Position numbers and translations under genes: made by a program. Below are positions 35,931 to 48,800 of a DNA stretch of 64,000 nt, one piece after another. Within the stretch, counting starts at the first letter, position 1. Every line of letters begins with the position of its first letter. Source of the stretch: Trichoplax adhaerens (taxonomy: Eukaryota > Placozoa > Uniplacotomia > Trichoplacea > Trichoplacidae); NCBI RefSeq assembly GCF_000150275.1, contig NW_002060973.1, positions 219,364 through 283,363 on the forward strand. Reading direction: 5' to 3'. Under the pieces are notes generated by a model, which did no database searches, had not been told where the DNA came from, and saw nothing but the letters and a program-made list of their open reading frames with translations.

Positions 35931-36998
35931 AGTTTATTTTGATAAGACTTCACAAATTGGACATACATTGACGGCAAATACAAATCGCTATCGTAGATCG
36001 TATTGATTTGCGATAGGGCAAGCAATAATAAAATATGCCAATGCTAAATAGTTGCAATGTAAAAATACCAACACTAATACAAGTGATGTACATAAATAAA
36101 TTAACAATGATAGCATTGTTGCAAGTATACATATCAAGAAGCTACTAAGAAATATAAGAAAATGACAATATCTGAGACGAGGGCAAAGGAGTACAAGAAT
36201 CATGACACACGTTAATCTAAATTATCGTAGAAAGGATAATATGAAAGGTAACATAGTTCTTCATCAATAAGCGATTTAAGTAACCTAAACATTCTGTACG
36301 CGTTATGCTATCTTAATGAATCAAGTTCTAGGCGTAAGTAAATTATCATTAGTAACTTAAATAATAATGTATGTCCAGTTAAAAACAACATAAGACATTA
36401 ATTAATGCAACAATGTCCACCTTAAACGTTACCATCAGTTTGAATCACAGTGACGTATGAATAATAGTAAAGACACATTGAAGAGATTGTTCAAATTGCA
36501 ATGAACCATAGAAAAATTGTTCTTGAATAGCTCAATTCAGAAATAATTAAGAAAGTCCCACCTTCAAGGATGAGATCATATAGCATTAGAAATGAATTGT
36601 GTCGCAGCTCATATAAAGTTATTATTATCACATTTTATCAATATTTAATATGCAAGTTAAGAAAGATAAGTTATTATACACATATCAATTTGAAATAGTA
36701 GGGAAAGAAAATATCGAAGCTACTATAAAGATAATAGCAATGTACGCGTATGCATTTCATGGTTCATACGTGCTCAAGCAGAAAAGTAGTTTCTTTTCAA
36801 GTCTACCAGGTGTTCAATAACTTAAATTAGGGTCCAGTGCGTTGGGACTAGCTTTTGGCAAGTCATTGATTAAACTACTGTAGGTCTTGTTGTTATATTA
36901 GTAGACGAAGGAAGGTATAAAGTTTTCAATGTATGATTATTATTAATAATTAAGGTAAATAATCGTATAGCATCATTTGTAAATATTCCTGATGATGT
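35931..36998. other. Intergenic, 3' flank of L1CAM-like copy C
   Basis: No gene recognised. Two overlapping hydrophobic open frames at 35950-36203 (minus) have a biased composition but no start context or family resemblance. The part close to 36999 is presumably the 3' untranslated region of copy C. Confidence 0.4.
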
Positions 36999-39900
36999 CT
37001 ATACAAAAGTGGAAAATGCTGATTGATTGGGATTAATGGTATTGGCTGGACTTCCTGGATAACTACTGCGTAATGTTGGGGCATAACTACCGCCATGGAA
37101 TGAAGCATTTCCATCAAATCTGGCTTCACTGTAGTTGCCCATAAACGATGTTGTGTCGGTAGTACTATTTCTTTTGCTTAATCCACCATATGCGTTGATA
37201 AATGAACCATCTTCGTTGAATTTGGATAAATGGGGTAAATCAGCATATTGATCCATGCTATCAACGCTATCTACTTCAACATCACTGTGTCTAAAGTTGT
37301 CTTCGGTATGGTGATTATCTTCTGGTAAGGGAGGCCTCTTAACTTCTTCTTCTGGTTCATCAGTAGGTAGTGGTGGTACATCAGGTTTCTTTTCATTATC
37401 TGAAGGGGTAAAGTAGCGACCGCCATTTTTTTTCTTTCTATCAGATCGAATAAAGCAGACTAGAACTAAAAAGACCAACAAAATTCCTGACGCGCTAACT
37501 AAAGCTATAAACCAAACTTCTTGATAGAACGGCGTTTGTGCTCCTGGTATCGCAGCTGTAGTAGCGTTAACTTGATTACTAGGTAAGCTGAGAATATTGT
37601 TACTAATAGCGATAACATGGCAGATGTAGGAAGTCGCTGCAAGTAACCCAGTCACTTTATACCGACGTACTGATATTGCTATCATGGTAGTGCTAGCATT
37701 GACAAAAGCACCTTGTGATGTTGCAACTCTATACTGAATAATAAATCCGTTCGTTGGATTTTCACTTGCTACCCATTCAAAATCAATGGCAGTTTGTTCA
37801 ATGCTAACAACTTTGAATAGGGTTGGTGCAGCAGGTCCTAAGCCATTTACCGGACTGCGAATATCGCTAGGTACACCATAACCGTTGGCATTTTTAGGTG
37901 TTACAGTAAAGATGTAATTGCCTGCTGCCATATTATTGAAAGTAAATGTAGTTTCAGCATTGACAGTATTATAGGTTGAATATGGGCCTGCAATGCCTGA
38001 AGCATTTAAAACCGCATATTGAATTTGATATTGAGTAATTCCGTTAGCTATTGCTGGTGCAACCCATTGAACAACAACCTGACTTTTAACTGATTCCGTA
38101 ACTTTTAGGCCCGTAACTGCATCTAAAAGAATAAGTTGTAATGCAGGTTAGTAATTCAATAAAATCTTTGTAGCTACGATTGGATAACTTTATACATGAC
38201 CGATATCTATAGTACCGTAAAGTCCTAGATATCGTAGATTATTTTAATATTAACTATTCATGATAAGCAACAATATTTGAATTGAATATCCATTGCATTC
38301 GTCTCTTTCTCCTTCGTTAAGATTTTTCTTTATTGCATATTACTTAGATAAGATGCAAATTGATCTTGTTTATCTATTTAGAATTTTACCTGGTACAGGA
38401 TTATTGGTATAGGCGGTAATAGTAGAAGAGAAAGGTCCATCTCCACCTGAAGTATATGCGTTAATTCTAAAACTGTAAGTAAAATACGCTGATAATCCTT
38501 CGATAGTAGCCGTATTAATATCCCCAAATGTGCTAGTGTTAGCAATTGAGTTATCATATATCCAATATGAGATCTGTTGGTAACAGAAGAGAAGATTTTA
38601 TTAATAGAATTGACTTTGTGTTATATCTTGTCGATGCTACTGTATTTACAGTATTAAGCAGTGAATTTAATAATGAATGATTCAATGACAGTAGATGATG
38701 ATATTGTTAGAAAAAAATTGAATTTTAAATCGATGCCTCAAGTATCGATATCACGATCTACAGCGAAGCACTGATTTAGGGTGATTATATAATATATATT
38801 GTACCCTAAGATATGTTATCTAGTTATTTACTATCGCATGCAGTAAACTCAAGCATTTCGTTCAATAGAACGGGTTATTGTCTAGTTGAAATGAATGTTG
38901 CTTATATCTTAACTGAAGTAATTATACACTCTATTTTTCTTGCAAATATCATTACAAAGACTTCTCTGTTGATCAATCAACTTACCCTATATCCAACTGC
39001 CGTTGCTCTTGTTGTTGCAACGCTAGAAATCTTATTCCACGTTATTTTGACTGTACTAGTACTGATAACGTAAGCTTTAATGCTTGTAGGTGCTGCAGTA
39101 GGTGGTGAACTACCAGTAGTAGCCTTAATGACAGGAGTTGATGCTATTCCTAATCCAGCGTTATTGAATGGTTGCAACTGTAATTCGTAAGTAGTGCTTT
39201 GAAGGAGGCCAGTTAATCGATATGAACCTCCAGTATTTATATCCAGAGTTACCCAAGTCGATGTCGACACTGATGTTCGATAATATAGCTTATAACCAAT
39301 ACCAGCATCATTTTGCTCTTCGCGTGATAATGGCTTGAAACTAATATCGATCGCAGTTGGATCAGATGCTACTCCATTAGCTCGAAATTCGCCAGGAGCA
39401 TAAGAAGGTCTAGCTCCAGATGTCGAAAATACTAAATGTGCGCTATCTTTACTTGTGCCAACTGCATTGACGGCTACTACTTTAAAGCGATAAGTATTAA
39501 AAGGTGATAAAGTAACTCGACGGAATGTGGTTGATACTGGGATATAATCTTGGGCGATTCTCCACGCATCGACACTATTGACCCGATATAAAATTGTAAA
39601 TCTCAATAATGGGCTGTTGTTCGGACTGCCAGGTAACCATGATAATACCACAGCCGAGGATATTAGCTGACTGTAAGTAAAACTAAATGGAGGATCTGGT
39701 GCATCATTAACCGTCAACAAGGCTGATGAAGATTGAGGCACATAACCAACAAATGGTACAAAAGTCGCAGCTACACATGAAAATGTACCTGTATCAGTTA
39801 ATGTTGTATTAACATAAGTTAATGTTGTGGTTAAACCAGACGTTGTAATGGTAGCTCGACTTGTAGTAATATTGACATTGTTTCTTTGCCAATACAGAGC

Positions 39901-41508
39901 GACATTATAGTTTACCGCTTTCGTAACTGCACAAGATATGCTGAAATTTTGGGGTCGTCGGACAGAAGTCTTAACTAATGGTTTCGAAAAGACTGTAGCA
40001 CTGACCACGATGGCAATGCCGGATACATTACTACTTCCATATCGATTTCTTGCAGTGCACATGTAAGTTCCGGCATCGTTATCGTCTACGTTGTGAATAA
40101 TTAAATTACCATTTAGCAAGACTGTATATTTGTTATATAATAATGTATCCACAAATCCTCCATTTCTTGTATAGGTCATTACCGGTCGAGGGCCGCCAGT
40201 AACTGTGCAACGTATAGTGGAAGTTTGTCCTCGAAACAATGTGGTTTGTGTATAAGGTTTTTCGGTGAAAACTGGTGCTGCAACTGTGACATTAAGATAA
40301 CCAGATGAAGCAACGTTTGAATGGTCATTATAGCCGACACAAGTATAGACCTTTGTATCTTCCCTAGCGAGATTACGTATGGTTAACGATCCATTAGAAT
40401 TTAGAACATATTTAGAGCTTGCGACGATTTGTTGACCATTCATATACCATCTATATTTGATATTCGATCCGCTAACTGAGCAAGGCCAAACGAAATCTGA
40501 TTCGACAGGTTGATTAGTATCAGTGATTGGCGTTATCCATCGTGAATCGATTGTAACTTTGAGTGTCGTGGTAGCTGTAACTTGGCTACTCCCTGAAATG
40601 GCCGTACATTGATAATCACCCGCATCGACTGTTTGAATATTTTTAATTACAAGATGGCGACCAAATTTTTCGATAGCATAGCGATTAATAGGCAATGTAC
40701 CTGATTTTTTTTGCCATCGAATATTAGGTACCGGATAACCCGTTGCTATACACTCCAAAACAACTCGAGCTTGACCAAGAAGAGCGACAGGTGCATTAGG
40801 TGCGACTGCAATTTTAGGAGTTACCGTTGTCGCTGTGTTTGTTGTAAAATTGACATATTGAAATGTTCCTACATATTTGGTTTCTTCTGAAGATCCTGTA
40901 TTAGGGTTATTTGAAGTCCATTTAACAGTACATTGATAGGATCCAGTATTATTTGGCCAACCAGCAATGAAGATCAAATCGCCAGCGTAGACCGTCTGAG
41001 CTATACTATTCGTTTCAGTCACTCTAACGTTGTTGGCATCAGTCCAATAAATTACATTAGGTCGTGGTAAGTTTTTTTCCGAGATTTGGCATCGCAATCG
41101 AGCGTTACCGTTAATATCTATAGTGAATACTTCGGCGGCAACACCAAGCTTTTCTAATATACGTACTTGAAGTGTTGCTTCACGGCTAATACTTGTACCA
41201 TAGAGATTACTAGCTAAGCAGGTATATTTGCCAGCATCCGCTGGAATGATACCGGTAAATGTTAAATTACCACCGCTAAGCTTAATTCGAGCATCGTATT
41301 GGATATTTTTACCGTTATGTTGCCATACATAAGAAATAGTTCCAGTTCCGGTAGCTTCGCAGGGGACGACAAGATTATCGCTACCCGTACGAGATATTGC
41401 GTTTTCATTGATGAAATCGACCGGCTGTATGATTATAGTAGGAGCAGTGATTGCATTGATGACCGTAGTTGTTAAAAACAAGAGGGAGATGGTTGTTATT
41501 AATTTCAT
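36999..41508 (-). CDS. L1CAM: L1CAM-family cell adhesion receptor, copy C (6 Ig + 5 FN3 + TM + FINAY tail)
   Basis: Close paralog of copy A. Exons (minus): 41508-38986 (2523 nt, exactly as in copy A), 38573-38390 (184 nt), 38122-36999; phases 0 and 1; 3831 nt, 1276 residues. Signal peptide MKLITTISLLFLTTTVINA, then six Ig and five FN3 domains in the same places as copy A, a membrane span at about 1106-1127 and a tail with the PPLP motifs, the NEDGSF block and the C-terminal STFV PDZ ligand. The ankyrin-binding motif is FINAY (1210-1214) instead of FIGEY; the second motif FMGNY (1229-1233) stays close to the FMGDY of copy A. The changes in FINAY would be expected to weaken ankyrin binding, which by family knowledge depends on the FIGQY block; this is inference. 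No stops or shifts, so it should encode a working receptor. Confidence 0.92.
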
Positions 41509-42987
41509 ATTGTTAATTTAGATGCCCGATAAAGCAATGAGAAAGAAACCAATCAATATCGGGTTAAAAAAAACTGCTTATGGAAATCTAGAAAGGTTTG
41601 TAAGCAGAGATAACTGTATTGCCAATTTTTGGATTATTTTGTGACAGAGAAGAATGTACTGCTCAATAAGACAATATATATTACTGTACTTCAAGAATGG
41701 AATTAGTTGAAAAGGCCGATCAAGATAATTGAGATTGTAATAGTAGCGCTTGAACTGTTTAGACAGAAAGTTTTAATTGTTGACTATCTAGTATGGATTA
41801 AGAATTTGTAAAGACTTTGTTTGATAAATATGGATGGTATTTATCCGTTTGTACGAGTCAGTTACAAATGGAAAAAAGTTCTAAATTATTTCAAATATCT
41901 TCATCAATTTGATTGGAGAAAAGAAGAAGTCGTTTTCGGTTTGGTGATGGTAGGAATTGATTCAACTTTAAAATCGTTACGAATGGGACTACCAATAGGC
42001 TCAACTTAAGCTGCAGGATAAAAAAAGAAGAAAAGGATCGTTATCATAGGTTAGCAACTCCTGACACTGGTAATATTATTTTGAAATGCAAAAATAAGTG
42101 ATCAATCCATTACTAAGGACAGAGTCTGAAAAAATTATAAGAATCGATGTCAATAATTTATACCTAGTTGGAAGGATTGATTAATGAAAGAAAAATGTAT
42201 CCAGTGATGGCAGGAAGACAATATTAACAACGGATTGTAATTTGTTTTTCAAATTAATGAAACTTTTCAATTTTTCCTACTTTTCCGTTTGAAGCGTTCA
42301 AGACCACCAGCAGAGTGATATGCGTACCTACCACAGTTATCAGAGAGAAAGGAAAAGAGAAATAAAAGTTAAGCTTGACTGTAAAATAAACTGCTTAAGA
42401 TCTGTTTACCGCGTTTAGCATCTATCGGCGCAAAAGCGAGAAGGACTAAACTAACCGTATATACAGTATGAAGCGTAGAAAGATGGCTAAAATTTAAGTG
42501 AAAAAGCGAGGGATTCTTACCTTAACGATCAAAATTTGACTGGTTGTTGATGTCTTTAAGTCGACGGTGAAAAAGAGAATTACTAATCACCAGTACTTGT
42601 GACTGCTTTGCACGATGATGTCGCGTGCCTAATTGGAAAGAAATGGAGTTCAAAACAACCGTTGAAATTGTTACGTCGAATTGTTTCCTACCTGGATTTC
42701 CTTGTTACAGGAAAAATGGAAAAGGTTGTATTCTTGAATGATTTTTTATGAAGAGAGAGGATGATAGTAATATGAAAGCCAATATCTGTTTTTGATTAGG
42801 TATAATTATAATTAATTAATTAGTCTAGATGGAATCGATCAATTTCAAAAAGTGCTTGACCAGCAAGGATGCCAGTGATGAGCAGTTGGAGAGTAGAATA
42901 GGATGTGATGAAAACAACGATGGTTAAAAATAATGTCGAGACGCGTTTTCAACACTAGCCCAAGCCCAGTAACGAGAGTAACGTTGC

Positions 42988-43175
42988 CAATAACACATTC
43001 AAAGGCAGTTTTAGCTTGATTGATAGTAATTAATCAATAAGAATGATTATTTATTGTTTGACAACAACAAAATAGCTCCATAGTAATTTTTTGTCATCAT
43101 CAATACATTTCATTTAAAATTGCTATATAAAAAGATGTATTATCTTCAACTTTTCAGTGCGGCAGGTGATACAAG
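42988..43175 (-). promoter_or_regulatory. Upstream element shared with L1CAM-like copy A
   Basis: Partner of 7446-7640, lying about 1.5-1.7 kb upstream of the copy C start codon. It carries GTTGCCAATAACACAT, TTTGACAACAACAAAAT (43057-43073) and GCGGCAGGTGATAC (43159-43172) in the same order and spacing. A purine-rich open frame beginning at 43189 is not shared and is not called. Confidence 0.4.
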
Positions 43176-46100
43176 AAATATCTAGGCAATGAGTAATGGT
43201 AATGGATTGAAGATTGTACAAATATCAAATTTTTATCATCATCATCGTCGTAGCCGGAGAAGAAGAAGAAAAATCATTTTATGTGTAATTTGCAATTTAA
43301 CACTTTTTCAACCTTCAGACTTGATTAAATCGATTTTTTCATGTTGGCTAATAGATAAAGGGGGAAAATAGCCCATGAATACAATCCATGACAGGCCTGT
43401 TTACATAGTGTGTTTGCTACTGTCTACTTTTGATGTGGTTAATAGATTATTTGCAGAGAATAGAGTATCGACATTAGTGCATTCATTGTTAACAATGTCT
43501 ATTGTTTCTTCTCGACGCTGCATATACATTACCACAGGATGGCACGGAGATGTTAAATTTCAATAGCTGAAATGGCATTATCATGTAAATCAATTGTAGG
43601 CTGTCGATTTACTCATCATTGACGTATGGTTGAACGCATTTACGTGACAAGAGAAAATATCAAGTACTGGACTTAGACCGTTAACGTCAAGCATTACTGA
43701 CGTATATATTGCCGTCGATCAAAAGGTTAGAAAGAAACTGTTAATAAGAAATGACAACATAGACAAACGATAAATTGACCATGTCTGTTGGCTAAGCAAT
43801 CAATGACGACACGATCGAATTTACAGTCTCGAAATCTATTGAAATGAGGTCATCAATATGCAATTTGTCCTGGGTCGACTCGAATAGACGTTAAAACGAT
43901 GAAAGTTTTGTCACTTTAATGTGGTCCACATGAATACATAGTCAATATGTAAGGTAGTGGACGACGTTAGCCTCCAATCTATTAGGGAAAGGTCCAAAAA
44001 TTACAGTTTTACCGGATCAAATTGAATTAACAATGATTCAGTGTCTAAAAAATGAGAATCCGGTCATCTTATACGGCCGATAGGAGTTAACAATTGTTTC
44101 TAAAGGGCGAGAAGGATATTATTTAACTTTACTAACTGGCAAGCAGTGCAGTGATATTGATCTTAATGGAATTTAGTTGATTTAAATAACGTCTGTGTTC
44201 ATATTAAATAGATACTGGCATGACTATGATCTATTGAACCTGAGGTCGGTAACATTATCAAAGGATATTAATTAAGAGCAAATTTAAGTATTTTTTAGCT
44301 CAGTTCGTTTTCAGCTTGTGATTGATTTGGCCTGTTATCATTTTGATAACGATACTATTACCATCATTTCAATTAGAATTTATCATTAGTTTAGAAGATG
44401 AGAACAGTATTGTAATACAGTAGTAAGTTGGAACTGAATTTGAGATCTACAGATTTTAAGGGCACATTTACCGTTGACTTGAATTTGACTAGAAAGGTTG
44501 ACCGCACATACAGCATCTAGTTTGATTCAATTTATTGTATAGGCAAGAGATAAGCGCTTTACTTTTCACATGGGTAAGTCGGATCCATACATAGGCTGCA
44601 AATTATATCGTCTCACTCAAATAAGAGTGATAGCAGCACTGATGTGCTCTATTCGAAACCCAGGATCTCAGGAATAATCTACAATCTTAAGTTCTTCGAA
44701 TGTTTATTTTATAGATGAGCGCAATTTTATCTAGATCGGGTTAACTCCATGCGGATAACATTGGATCGATCAATACTCTGATCCACTTTCATGGCTGGTT
44801 GTAAATTATAACACCAGCTTATTTCAATAGAAATATCCTGTAGCCGACAGACAGCTGTCCATTTTAAATGAAAGACAGTGGGCTAACGTAGAGTTATCAA
44901 AATGATCAGGATGCTAAATTGCTAGCCAATCAATATTTTGTCATCCTACCTTGTCATTCTTATTACTGTTTTTTGCCGATAGATAATTACAATGACAAAA
45001 TGGAGAAGCTGTTATAGCCCGCTAATGCAAGTACTAATTAATCAAAAGTTGTATTTTTTGTTAGTTACTTCATCAGTTTTCTAGTGGTACGAAGTGATAT
45101 TTATATTCATAGAAATTGGACGAAATCAGCTCTAGATATAGCAACGATTTTAAATACGGCGGAAATAAACTATGAGTTTCCGGTACTGACTGAAGAGATA
45201 AGTGAGCAATATCATCACGTAATCAGCCTATTGGTCCGCATGAAATGATGAGTAGCAATATTGCTACTAATTAATTAATTGCTTGATTAATTAATTATGC
45301 CGTTTTAATGAATTGCACTTCAATTATAAATAACGCTGAGAGCTAAGGTTCGATCATCAGTCATGGCGGTGTTAGCAAACTGCAGACTAAATATTCAACC
45401 ATATAGGTTACTTTTACGATAAATAACTCTTATCTAGGACCCTTTCCTAACTATGATATTTGGTAACAGTTTCGAAGAGATTTTATTAATTGATGGCAAG
45501 TAATATCCTTCATTTAATTTGAATCTCGACTCTGATCCAGTACGGAAATTCTATTGACTATAAATACAATTCTATAGACAAGCGTTTCTTGATGGGCCCG
45601 ATCCTTTTAGACTTTCGGTAAACTTTAGTCTGTTTCATGACCAAAACTAGACCAAATGATTATCATACTACTTGAGCTACAGAAAAAATTCGGTGAAATA
45701 CTCTGAGGTAGACTATTTACCTTTAATCAACATGATATTTATTTTATCATAGAATTTGTCTCGGACAGAATATTATTGACATAATATTCTTATAGATTAT
45801 GTGACTAACCAATAAAGGTTGCATGTCCTTCTATTGGATATGTTTACCCTATTATTTATTTCAATTCAAGCATGGATTGTATTAATATTAGTGAAGTATA
45901 AATTATCTTTGCCGTTGTAGATTAAAAGTCAGTGCTAACTTGTCAATTTTCTTTATTTTGCCGTAACTAGTCTAGCTGTGACAAATTGATACTTGCATTA
46001 TTATTATTCTAAATTAGGAATAGGCAGATATCCTGTAAGATCATGGGAAAATTTCAACAGCTATTTTATGCGACATCAGTTAAAGCCAAAAGTGGTGAAT

Positions 46101-47299
46101 AAGAAAGGAAGGCTATCGGCAAATAGGAATGCGAACGTAGAATGAAACAAATTAGTAGTATTTTAATCGGAGAGATTAACTGTAAGCATCCATATTATTA
46201 ATCTTTGTTATTTTGTGACAGCATATGGGATCAAGATGCCTGATGTCTTATTGAGATGCGAGTAAATTCTATTAACATTGATGGAAAAGTCGTCTACTAA
46301 AAAGACGATTATAATTATCGGTATGCAACATCCACAGCGTTAGTTAGGTGGGCCTCTAGCGGATTCTTAATGAATAACTCAATGGTATGCATACTATCAC
46401 TGTAGTATACTATCATAATTTTGTCCCGGGAAACAGAAATATAAAATGAGTCTTTAAAACGTTAAAACTAGTGACTCGGATATCTACATAACAAGTTTAG
46501 TATGTAATGGTTATATAGTTTCTGATAGGAGAATTGCTGTAACCTTATAATAGAGATTCAATAGGCATAAAGATTTAATAGCATGCGGGCATATAAATAT
46601 TACTGAACTCATTGATTCTCAAGACTATGTAGCAGATCATTACGTCATGGTAAAACATTTAGAAGGAGAAATGGATTTTTCTCCTAAAAAATATTTCAAA
46701 GTTTGAGTTTGATCTTTACTAATATAAATCCATGCACTGTATCTTCTCTATTTTAGGATAGGGAGTCGATAATGTTGATTATATTCACTCCAGTAACTCC
46801 TGCATGTACAGTAAGACTGTCATAATAGAATTAAAATTAAACAGTCCTACGCCATTAGACGTCGAAGTAAGTTTTGCTTCATGTCATTGATGACATCCAG
46901 AAGACACTGCAACTTTGTTCTTCCGTGATAAATATTTTGAATAATATTAGCGAATAGTAATCGATATGGAATGAATTCCATTGGATGGATTCATTAGGCT
47001 ATTTTAATAGAAATGAAATGAATAGTTAAAATATTGGATAGGAACTAGGCAGCAATAATTTCACTACTGGGTGGCCAGTCAAGTTCAACTTGCCCTTAGG
47101 CTATCAATTGGAATGGGCAGTCAAGGCAATCTTGTACCAGCCCACTATGACACATTATTTCTATTTTTACAATAACGATCTTGTAGATGGCATGTAAATA
47201 CAGCAATTGTTTAAAATTTTGCGGTTAATTAATGGCAATCATTACGTGAATAAGGTTGTAGAATAAGAATAGAGACAATCATGAACTGATTCGTAAAAT

Positions 47300-48800
47300 A
47301 GCAGCGTAGTGTTTCCTTTTACTAAATTGCTTTATTTTACCGGTTTTAAGAATGACTCCCTCAGGAATTGCCTGTAGTCCATCATATCTTTGATTTTTCA
47401 TTGTATACTAGAAATGTAATAGTATCAAGCTTCATTGGCGCTAGGTTAACGCTCCCTCAACTCCATAAAAATAACAGCTGGTCTGTACAAGTATTAGGCA
47501 ATCTAATAGAGTAGATTTTGAATTTTTTAGGACATCTACTACCACATAATCAATACATTCAGTATGTTTTAATTTCATGTGATGTTTGAGATCAGATTAA
47601 GCGTAAACATCGAACACATGGAAAGTAAATATTGTCTAACGAGTTTATCCTTGCCATCATTAAAAAATACGAGTAGTTGCTAGTTTTTGACTCATGCAAA
47701 GAAGAATAGATTCGTGATAGAGCGTAATAATCTGGCATTTATACCTAATTCTTTGACTAACGGGTTAAAGAGATGCTCTATTTTATTCCGCAATTTGTAT
47801 CAGCTCAGTTGACCCTAAGTAAACACTAACCAGCCACTAGTCAATAAAAAAATGCTAGGCTTTACTAATTTATTAAATCAGCAGGATACAGCCAGTTTGA
47901 AACACTTTACGTGCCTTATGATAACCTCCATTATTTTACTTCCGCGTGGATTGAATATAGTATCTATCACATGAAAAGTAAATATTGTGTACTACTTCGT
48001 CAGGAACTCCCTTTACAATGAGACTCCACGCTAATTTTTTGCATCCTGCAATAAAGAAACTGGCTTATGATATAGCGTACAGGCAGTAATCTTTATGCTA
48101 TTTCTGATTTCCATAATTAATGAACGTCTTATAATTATAACTGGTAAAAATTTAAGCCAGTCTTTATAAGTATCAGTCACGCGAGATCTGTAAAATGCAA
48201 GTACGATCAAATTTGGAATCTTTTATTCCTCGATATAATATCAATGATATTTGTCTTTTATGTGGTAGATGGGATCGATTTGAACGTAAATATTATATGT
48301 CTAGTTTACTATTGCCTCCATTTAAAATAAGACTAAAGGCTAGTTTGTAGCAGTGGATTATATAAGGAAACATAGACTTATAATACCTTTGGAGCGGTAG
48401 TCTTAGAATTACTGTACGCGTATATCTTGCTTACAAGGCTATCGACATTTAATTTTAGACCGTTTTATTTTGATATACTTTGATGCCACTTTATCTTACT
48501 AAAAGCTCTGAAATAAGCCCAAGTAAATATAAACATCTATTCATGATCCACGGGACAGCCAAAACTAGTTATCTGAATTTTCACATTATAGAATGAGTTA
48601 GGACGTAGCGGAACATACTAGCCTTAATACTTGATTACTTTATCGTTCGAAATTTGTGGATGACCTAATATTTCATTTATTAACCTAATTTTTCAGTTGC
48701 CTACATCGTATATTCTGTCTTATAGACGGGACTCAATTGAGTCTAACTTAAGGTAAATATCGTCAGAGGAAAATCTCAGGGAATTACAGTTAGTAGACAG
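47300..48800. repeat. Degenerate repeats with a roughly 320-340 bp period
   Basis: The word AGTAAATATTGTNTA recurs near 47625, 47968, 48284 (CGTAAATATTATATG) and 48752 (GGTAAATATCGTCAG), preceded by a CACATGGAAA-like word and followed at similar distances by GACT..GCTAGTTTTT and GATAGAGCGTAATAATCT-like words. Copies are heavily diverged, so borders are uncertain. Confidence 0.45.

Noticed and set aside
44590-44690. Possible tRNA B-box-like word (GGGTTTCGAATAG on the minus strand)
   Set aside because: No matching A box, cloverleaf or acceptor stem could be found.
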